Assembly: GCF_014192225.1 (NCBI RefSeq)
Contig: NZ_JACHXS010000004.1
Location: 422,643-486,642 of the forward strand
DNA length: 64,000 nt
Reading direction: 5' to 3'
From: Pseudoduganella umbonata
Lineage (GTDB): Bacteria > Pseudomonadota > Gammaproteobacteria > Burkholderiales > Burkholderiaceae_D
The translations under genes were made by a program, and so were the position numbers. Under the pieces are notes generated by a model, which saw nothing but the letters and a program-made list of their open reading frames with translations, was not told the origin of the DNA and did not search any database. This document shows, piece by piece, positions 52,406-59,064 of this stretch. Position 1 is the first letter of the stretch. Every line of letters begins with the position of its first letter.

Positions 52406-54586
52406 TCAGAACTGCATGCCTGCACGCAGGCCGTAGGTGCGCGGCGCACCGATCCCGAAGCCGCCCGGTACCAGGCTGTCCAGCGTGATGGCGTTTTCGA
52501 GATTGCGCACGTAGGCCTGCACGTGATATGCCTGCGACGGCGCCGTCCAGGTCGCGCCGATATCGCTCTTGCGGTAGGAAGGCTGGCGGTAGCGCACGCC
52601 GGCCGAGGGATCGCTGAGGAAGTAGGCGCCATTGAGCCGCGTGCCGATGCGCGCCTGCAGCGTGGCGCCGCCGTCGAAGGCGAACGTATGCACGTAGCCG
52701 AGCGTGGCGTTGTAGGCCGGCGCCCGGTCGATCCGCTGGCCGGACCAGTCATCCGTGGCGTTCGGCCGGTAGGCCTTGAACTTGCCGTCGGCGGTGGCGA
52801 CCGAGAAGTTGATGCGGTCGTCCGGCGTCGGATGCCAGCTGCCTTCCAGCTCGACACCCTTGATGCCGGCGTTCGATGCATTGGTGGTCAGCACGCCGCA
52901 GCCGTCCGTGGCGCTCGCGCCGGTACACACGACGGAAGTCAGCTGCATGTCCTTGTAGTCGTAATGGAAAGCGGCCGCACTGAGGCGCAGACGGTTGCGC
53001 AGGAAGCGTCCCTTGATGCCGGCCTCGATGGACGTGATGTTTTCCGGCTTGTACGGCGAGCCGCTGGTGTCGTTGAACCCGCCGGCCTTGTAGCCGGTCG
53101 ACACGCTGCCATACACCATCACCGCCGGTGCCAGGTCATAGTCGGCCGCCAGCCGGAAGTTCGATTTCGCGCTTTCCACGTGCGCGCTGTAGCCGGGCCC
53201 CGCCAGGCTGCCGCTCAGCGGATCGTGGCCGGACTTTTCGTCGCGCGTGGTGCGCGCGCCCACCGTCAGGCGCAGCCGGTCGCCGGCGCGCCACGTCAGC
53301 TGGCCGAACGCGGCTTTCGAGCGGCTGGCGATCGTCGGCGAGAACGGCAGCGAGATCAGCGGGCCCGGCGTCACGGTGTTGTAGGTCGACGCGCGGAAGA
53401 TGTCTTCGGTGAAGTGATAGACGCCGGCCACCCAGTTCAGCGCGGCGCCGGCCGGCGCGCCCAAGCGCACCTCATGCGTGCGCTGCGTCGATTCGCCGCT
53501 GATCGGGTTGTACATCGGGAAGCCGAAGTAGGTGCCATTGTTCAGCTGCTCCACTTGCGCATGCAGCCGGGCGAACTGGTACGTGAGGTCGGCCACTCCG
53601 CCCAGCCCGGTCTTGAATTCGGAGCGCAGCGACGTCGCCGTATTGTTCCGGTACGAACCGGCGTCCGCGAAACGGGCCGCGGCGGTCGCTTGCGCGGTGG
53701 CACCGCGATCGACATACACGGGATTGGCCAGGTTGTTGCCGCCCAGGATGGGCGTGCCGCTGAAGAAATTCGCCAGCGGTACCGAGCTGGCGCCGTTGCC
53801 GCCGTTCCTGCTGCGTTCCGCCGTCAGCAGCCACGACGTGGCGGGTGCGAACGTGAACAGCGCATGCAGCCGCGCCGCGTTGTCGTCACGGTCGTCCAGC
53901 CCGATGGTGTTGGGGCCGCGCTTCAGGTAGGTGTCGCGGCTGATCTTCGCCGCCGCCGCGCGCAGCGACAGCGTGGCGTTGACGGGAATGTTGATCACGC
54001 CTTCGACATGGCGGGCGTTGTAGTCGCCGATCTCCACGTCCACGCGGCCTTCCAGCTTGCCGGTCGGCTTGTTGGTGATCAGGTTGATGGCGCCGGCGGT
54101 GGCGTTGCGGCCATACAGCGTGCCTTGCGGGCCGCGCAGCACTTCGACGCGTTCCAGGTCGAGGAAGCTGCCCAGCTGCGCCTCGCTGCGGCCGACGTAG
54201 GCACCGTCGACGTTGAAGGCGGTCGACGAATCGCCCTTTTCGGTGGTGTCCAGGCTGACCACGCCGCGGATCGCCACCTGCAGCATTCCCGTGTCCGTGG
54301 TGATCTGCACATTGGGCGCCAGTTCCGCCAGCGCCACCGCATTGGTGGCGCCGGCCTGGCGCAGTTCGTCGCCGCCCAGCACGGACAGTGCCAGTGGCGT
54401 TTTCGATGCCGGCTGCGCGGTCTTCTGGGCCGTGACGATCACTTCCTGGATCGGGCCTTCCGGCACCGGGGTTTCCTGGGCGGCAGCGCCGGCTGCCATG
54501 GCGCAGGCAGCGCAGGCAGTAAGGATGGCATGGTGCGGCCGGACGCTACCGGCGCGCAGGGGGAAGCCTGCTACGGTTGTTGGCAC
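52406..54586 (-). CDS. TonB-dependent receptor B of the glycoside island
   Basis: 726 residues from a GTG at 54586, six bases after GGAG; a GTG at 54598 would add four residues. Signal peptide ends GAAAQ. Plug: IQEVIVTAQKTAQPASKTPL, LRGPQGTLYGRNATAGAINL; terminal Phe (LRAGMQF). Paralogue of the receptor at 35196. First gene of a run with the small subunit, GMC and TetR 2, so glycoside uptake and periplasmic 3-oxidation are co-expressed. Operator-like site D is 107 bases upstream. Confidence 0.88.
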   Translation of the reverse strand: MPTTVAGFPLRAGSVRPHHAILTACAACAMAAGAAAQETPVPEGPIQEVIVTAQKTAQPASKTPLALSVLGGDELRQAGATNAVALAELAPNVQITTDTGMLQVAIRGVVSLDTTEKGDSSTAFNVDGAYVGRSEAQLGSFLDLERVEVLRGPQGTLYGRNATAGAINLITNKPTGKLEGRVDVEIGDYNARHVEGVINIPVNATLSLRAAAAKISRDTYLKRGPNTIGLDDRDDNAARLHALFTFAPATSWLLTAERSRNGGNGASSVPLANFFSGTPILGGNNLANPVYVDRGATAQATAAARFADAGSYRNNTATSLRSEFKTGLGGVADLTYQFARLHAQVEQLNNGTYFGFPMYNPISGESTQRTHEVRLGAPAGAALNWVAGVYHFTEDIFRASTYNTVTPGPLISLPFSPTIASRSKAAFGQLTWRAGDRLRLTVGARTTRDEKSGHDPLSGSLAGPGYSAHVESAKSNFRLAADYDLAPAVMVYGSVSTGYKAGGFNDTSGSPYKPENITSIEAGIKGRFLRNRLRLSAAAFHYDYKDMQLTSVVCTGASATDGCGVLTTNASNAGIKGVELEGSWHPTPDDRINFSVATADGKFKAYRPNATDDWSGQRIDRAPAYNATLGYVHTFAFDGGATLQARIGTRLNGAYFLSDPSAGVRYRQPSYRKSDIGATWTAPSQAYHVQAYVRNLENAITLDSLVPGGFGIGAPRTYGLRAGMQF

Positions 54587-54692
54587 TGTTGTCTCCACTG
54601 TTCTTGCGCTTGTTCTTGCGCTGTTCTTGCACAGTTTTTCCGCACGCGCCCGTTATGGCCGGGCGTCACGCGCTGTCGAGCATACCATTTTC

Positions 54693-54712
54693 AGAACCAG
54701 AATTCTTGTTTT
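54693..54712 (-). promoter_or_regulatory. Operator-like site D (receptor B promoter)
   Basis: AGAACCAGAATTCTTGTTTT, the least symmetric copy; AACCAGAATTC is identical to site C. Between the FMN-reductase stop and receptor B. Confidence 0.55.
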
Positions 54713-54725
54713 TTAATTCCTGATG

Positions 54726-55331
54726 CTAATTCCCCGGCATGGGGCTGCGCACGCCCACCACCTGTTCGGCCAGTGTGCGCAGGCTGGCGCCAACCTGCGC
54801 ATCGAGGCACTGCCCGTCGCCGTCGAACAGGCGCACGCCGGCGGTGTTCAGCGTCACGCCCAGCGGCGTCGGCCAGCCGCGCAGCGCGTGCACGATCGAG
54901 CGCATCGCGGCCAGCGTGGTATTGCAGCCCTGCCAGCCGGCGGCGGTGACGATGCAGCCCACCGGCATGCCGTCCAGGTACACGCGCTCGTCGGCGCGCA
55001 GGTCTTCCAGCAGGTCGATGGCGTTCTTGACGAGGCCGGAGACGCCGCCGTGGTAGCCCGGCGAAGCGAAGATCACCGCGTCGGCGCGGCGCACCGCTTC
55101 CACCAGAGCGCGCTGGCCTTCCGTGCGTTCGCCCTGTTCCGGCGAGTAGCCGGCCAGCGCGGCCAGCGCCTCGCCGCCGAACAGCCGGGTCTCGGCGCCC
55201 AGTTCTTCGGCGTGCCGCAGCGTGGCGCGCAGTGCGCTTTCCGTGCTGGATCCGGGGCGGGTGGTGCCGCCGATGCCGACGACGAAGGGTGTCCGGCCGC
55301 TGGCGCGCGCCGCATTGGTGGTGTGGTTCAT
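54726..55331 (-). CDS. NADPH-dependent FMN reductase family protein
   Basis: Flavodoxin-like fold, 201 residues; AAGGAGACGC before the ATG at 55331. FMN/phosphate loop GGTTRPGSSTESALRAT and the SPGYHGGVSGLVKNAIDLL segment (matching SPEYNGSxPGxLKNAID of the SsuE/ArsH type). Predicted to supply reduced flavin or to reduce quinone-like compounds. Its ATG overlaps the GH3 stop (55328-55331), so it is co-translated. It may feed the LLM oxidoreductase made from the same operon. Confidence 0.85.
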   Translation of the reverse strand: MNHTTNAARASGRTPFVVGIGGTTRPGSSTESALRATLRHAEELGAETRLFGGEALAALAGYSPEQGERTEGQRALVEAVRRADAVIFASPGYHGGVSGLVKNAIDLLEDLRADERVYLDGMPVGCIVTAAGWQGCNTTLAAMRSIVHALRGWPTPLGVTLNTAGVRLFDGDGQCLDAQVGASLRTLAEQVVGVRSPMPGN

Positions 55332-57733
55332 GATGCGTCTCCTTGTAGTGTGATGGATACCGACAGCGGCAGGTCGGCACTGGAATGGCCCACCAGCAGG
55401 TGGACGGGACCTTCCAGCGTGTGCCAGCCGGCGCGCCAGACCTGCAGCCGGCGCAGCGGGATGGGAATGACGACGTTCGTCGCGGCGCCCGCCTCCAGCC
55501 ACACCTTGGCGTAGCCGGCCAGCGTCAGTTCCGGTACCGTGCGGTACACCTGCACGACTTCCGCGCCGGCACGCGTGCTGGTGTTGCGCAGTGTGACGGT
55601 CAGTTCGCAGCCATCACCGGTCGCGCGCACACAGGCGTCGCGCAGGTGGAAGGCGGCATAGCCGAAGCCGCCGCCGAAAGCCTGGCGCGGCGCGATGCCG
55701 CGTGCCGCCAGCCCCCGGTATCCGAAGCGCACGCCATCGCTGTAGTGCAGGTCGCCCTGCGCATCCGGCCGCAGCGACAATGCCGGGTAATCGCCGTCGT
55801 TGCGGGCGATCGTGACGGGCATGCGCCCGCCCGGCTCGCGGTCGCCGGCCAGCACCTGCGCCAGCGCGTTGCCGAATTCCTGGCCCGGATACCAGCAGTG
55901 CAGCACCGCCGCCGCCTGGCCTTCCCAGCGCGTATCGAAGGCATGGCCGACATTGGTGACGACGACCGTGCGCGGATTGGCCGCGCACACCCGTTCGATC
56001 AGCACCAGCTGTTCGGCCGGCAGGCAGGTATCGGCGCGGTCCTTGCTCTCCACGCTGGCATCGGACGTTTCGCCGACCACCAGGATCACCGCATCGGCAT
56101 CGCGGGCCGCCTGCACGGCGTCGGCCAGCATCGCCTCGGCCGTTCCCGGTGCGCGCACGCCGTACCACAGGCCCTGGCAGCGGGCCGCCGTGTAACGCAG
56201 TTCCACGACTACGTCCACCGCGCGGCCGGCTTCCAGCACGATGCCGACACTGTCCGCGTCGCCGCTCTTCAGGCGGCCCATGACGTCGCCCGGCGCCAGC
56301 TGCTCGTCGCGGCGGAACACTTCGACGCCGTCGACCAGCAGCCGCAGCGCACCCGTGCCGCCCACATGGAAGCGGTGCTGGCCGGTCTCCGTGGCGGTGA
56401 AGATGCCGCTCGCGCGGGTGCCGGCGTCGGCCTGCAGCGCCCCGGCTTCATGCACGCCGTGGAACCATGTCAGCGAGTTCGTATCGCGCGTCTCGCTCAG
56501 CAACGGCGGGCCGGCGAAATCGGCATTGTCGAAGTAGTCGATGGTCATGCCGCGCGTGCAGCCGTCGGCCAGCATTCGCGCCGGCCGCACGGGCATGCGC
56601 GGCAGCTTCGGCTGCGGATCGACGCCGGGCGTATAGCTGTCGATGGCGGCGCCGAAGCGCGCGCGCAGTGCATCGATCGGCAGCACGGCATCGGGCTTGA
56701 CGGCGATCTTGGCGAAGGTTCCGCCCTGGAAGCATGGCGCGCTGGCGTTCGGGCCGATCACGGCGATACGCTGCGCGCGCGCCGGGTCGAGCGGCAGCAG
56801 GCCGCCTTCGTTGCGCACCAGCGTGAAGCCGGCGGCGGCCGCTTCGACCAGCAGTGCGGTGGCGGCGCCGTCATCGAGCGGCTGGCCTTTTTCCGCGCCA
56901 AAGCGCCGCGCCGCAGCGGCCACGCGCCGGGCGGCATCCTGCAGGCGCTCCAGCGGCACCTGCCCTTCGGCCACGGCACTGGCGCTGCGCGCGCCCAGGA
57001 AGCGCGCCGGTCCGGGCATCTCCAGGTCCAGGCCGCCGTTCAGCGAAGCCGCCGTCGAGTGGGTGCCGAACCAGTCGCTCATGAACACGCCGGGGAAGCG
57101 CCATTCGTCCTTGACGATATCGCGCACCACCGGCCCGGCCTCCGCGCACCACTGGCCATTGATGCGGTTGTAGGCGGTCAGCATGCCGGCGCACCCGGCC
57201 TGCGCGGCCATCTCGAACGGCAGCAGGTAGACTTCGCGCAGCGTGCGCTCGTCGACCACGGCATTCATGCGGTCGCGCTCCGTTTCGCTGTCGTTGCAGA
57301 CCAGGTGCTTGGCGATGGCGCCCGTGCCGGCGGCCTGGCAGCCCTGCACCCACGCGGCGCCCAGCGTGCCGCACAGCAGCGGGTCTTCGGAAAAATACTC
57401 GAAGGCGCGGCCGGCCAGCGGACTGCGCGCCAGGTTCAGGTTCGGCGCCAGCATCAGGTCGACGCCGCGGCGCACCGCTTCGCCGCCCACCAGCCGGCCC
57501 ACCCTCTGCACCAGCGCCGGGTCCCAACTGGCGCCCAGCGCCATTGGCGCCGGCGTCAGCAGCGAGACATCGCGCTCGTCGATGCGGGCGCCGGCCACGC
57601 CCATCGGCCCGTCCGCCATCGACAGCGAAGCGATGCCGGCATCCGGAATGGCCGGCGTGGTCCACATCGTCGCGCCGGCGGTCAGTGTCGCCATCTCCGC
57701 GACGGTCAGCTCGCGGCTCTGTTCTTTTGTCAT
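55328..57733 (-). CDS. GH3 beta-glucosidase with a PA14 insert
   Basis: 801 residues, start at 57733 (MTKEQSRELT). GH3 barrel: RSPLAGRAFEYFSEDPLLCG, TGAIAKHLVCNDSETERDR (conserved Lys-His) and nucleophile Asp220 in FPGVFMSDWFGTH. A PA14 domain (about 390-520: YFDNADFAGPPLLSETRDTN, FTATETGQHRFHVGG) is inserted in the second domain, as in GH3 enzymes that cut plant phenolic glucosides. A fibronectin-III-like C terminus is present. No signal peptide, so it acts in the cytoplasm. It would remove O-linked glucose, complementing the deglycosidase that handles C-linked glucose. Confidence 0.93.
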   Translation of the reverse strand: MTKEQSRELTVAEMATLTAGATMWTTPAIPDAGIASLSMADGPMGVAGARIDERDVSLLTPAPMALGASWDPALVQRVGRLVGGEAVRRGVDLMLAPNLNLARSPLAGRAFEYFSEDPLLCGTLGAAWVQGCQAAGTGAIAKHLVCNDSETERDRMNAVVDERTLREVYLLPFEMAAQAGCAGMLTAYNRINGQWCAEAGPVVRDIVKDEWRFPGVFMSDWFGTHSTAASLNGGLDLEMPGPARFLGARSASAVAEGQVPLERLQDAARRVAAAARRFGAEKGQPLDDGAATALLVEAAAAGFTLVRNEGGLLPLDPARAQRIAVIGPNASAPCFQGGTFAKIAVKPDAVLPIDALRARFGAAIDSYTPGVDPQPKLPRMPVRPARMLADGCTRGMTIDYFDNADFAGPPLLSETRDTNSLTWFHGVHEAGALQADAGTRASGIFTATETGQHRFHVGGTGALRLLVDGVEVFRRDEQLAPGDVMGRLKSGDADSVGIVLEAGRAVDVVVELRYTAARCQGLWYGVRAPGTAEAMLADAVQAARDADAVILVVGETSDASVESKDRADTCLPAEQLVLIERVCAANPRTVVVTNVGHAFDTRWEGQAAAVLHCWYPGQEFGNALAQVLAGDREPGGRMPVTIARNDGDYPALSLRPDAQGDLHYSDGVRFGYRGLAARGIAPRQAFGGGFGYAAFHLRDACVRATGDGCELTVTLRNTSTRAGAEVVQVYRTVPELTLAGYAKVWLEAGAATNVVIPIPLRRLQVWRAGWHTLEGPVHLLVGHSSADLPLSVSITLQGDAS

Positions 57734-57768
57734 GCCTGTCTCCCCACTCTTTTTTCGATGCGGTGTGG

Positions 57769-58863
57769 TTACTTGAAGGCTGGCAGCACGTGCCCGGCCA
57801 GCAGGCGCAGTGTCTGGTTGGCGTAGGCCAGGCGCTGTCCGGTCAGCGGGCCGGTCACCGTGCCGCACAGGATGTTGCCGATGCCGACTTCCTGGTAGGC
57901 GCGCAGCTTGGCGATCACCGTTTCCGGGCTGCCGTACAGGCACCACGTGGCCATCCACTCCTCGGTCAGCGCATGGCCGGTGCGGTCGGTCTTCTTGTTC
58001 GCATCGTCCGCCTCGGCCTTCGCATTGAAGGCGGCTTCGCGGTCGATGGCTTCCTGGTACGAGGCCAGGATTTCCAGCACTTCGCTGTGCGCCTGCTCGT
58101 CGGTCGGCGCCAGGTGCACGCACTGGTAGCTGTGCGTGGTCCACGACAGCGCATCGGCCACCGTATCTTCCGGATGCCCGGCGGCGAGCAACTGCTCGTG
58201 GTAGCGGCCGAAGTACTTCTTCACGTGGCTGAGCGGGTCGGTGCCGCCGATCTGCGGCGGCGTGAACGCCGGGATGAACGCGGGCCAGCCATTGACGGCG
58301 GCGCGCGTGGCGCTGCTTTCCTTCATCGCCACCGGCATCAGCCGCGCGTGCTTCTGCCCGTAGGGCGCCGGCGCGATGCGCTGCAGCACCCTGCCCTTGT
58401 GGAAGCCGTCCAGTTCGACGGGAGCGTCGTCGACCGTCTTGTTCCACAGGGCTTCGGCGGCCTGCAGGTTTTCTTCCGCGATGCGGCCGGCATCCTTGTA
58501 GTTCACGCCGAAGCCGATCATCTCTTCCGGCGTGGTACCGGAACCGATGCCGACCAGCAGCTTGCCCTTCGTCAGGTGATCGAGGATGTTGATGCGCTCG
58601 ACGAAGCGCACCGGATGGTGCAGCGGCACCGAGGTGACGGAAAAGCCGAAGTGCATGTCCGGCAGCTTGGCCACCAGGTACGAGGCGAACATGTAGCTGT
58701 CGCTGGCCACCGGCATGTAGCCGTTGAAATGATGGTCCGGCAGGAAGATGGCATCGAATCCCAGCTCGCCGGCCAGTAATGCGTGCTCTTCCAGGTCGGC
58801 GATCAGCTGTTTGTCCGCGTCGGCACTCATGGTGCGCGCGTTGAGGAAGACGGAAAAGCGCAT
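57769..58863 (-). CDS. LLM-class flavin-dependent oxidoreductase
   Basis: Luciferase-like TIM barrel, 364 residues: MRFSVFLNARTMSADADKQL, DAIFLPDHHFNGYMPVASDS and VERINILDHLTKGKLLVGIG, the last a conserved LLM strand. The segment LYGSPETVIAKLRAYQEVGI near the C terminus is typical. Uses FMNH2 supplied by a reductase; the FMN-reductase-like protein from the same operon is a candidate partner. May hydroxylate or open the aromatic aglycone; the reaction is not determined. First gene of a three-gene operon with GH3; operator-like site E is 37 bases upstream. Confidence 0.88.
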   Translation of the reverse strand: MRFSVFLNARTMSADADKQLIADLEEHALLAGELGFDAIFLPDHHFNGYMPVASDSYMFASYLVAKLPDMHFGFSVTSVPLHHPVRFVERINILDHLTKGKLLVGIGSGTTPEEMIGFGVNYKDAGRIAEENLQAAEALWNKTVDDAPVELDGFHKGRVLQRIAPAPYGQKHARLMPVAMKESSATRAAVNGWPAFIPAFTPPQIGGTDPLSHVKKYFGRYHEQLLAAGHPEDTVADALSWTTHSYQCVHLAPTDEQAHSEVLEILASYQEAIDREAAFNAKAEADDANKKTDRTGHALTEEWMATWCLYGSPETVIAKLRAYQEVGIGNILCGTVTGPLTGQRLAYANQTLRLLAGHVLPAFK

Positions 58864-58899
58864 GGTGGTTCCTTTGACTTGGTGGCGGAGTGGATCCTG

Positions 58900-58919
58900 T
58901 TATTTAGAATCCGAATTAC
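58900..58919 (-). promoter_or_regulatory. Operator-like site E (LLM-GH3 operon)
   Basis: TTATTTAGAATCCGAATTAC, aligned on AGAA with sites A-D; nearest to site A over AGAATnCGAATTA. An AT-rich patch at the same spot could hold the promoter. Confidence 0.55.
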
Positions 58920-59064
58920 AGTTATAGTATTGCCGGTGTTTTTCCAAGTCAATGCCGTTGGCGTGCGGCGGGTATGGATTGCATGGATACCTGGAATCGA
59001 CGGCACGGGCCGCTGCGCGTGGCAAAACGGCCACACTTCCACACCGGGGACAGTCCCCGAATTT

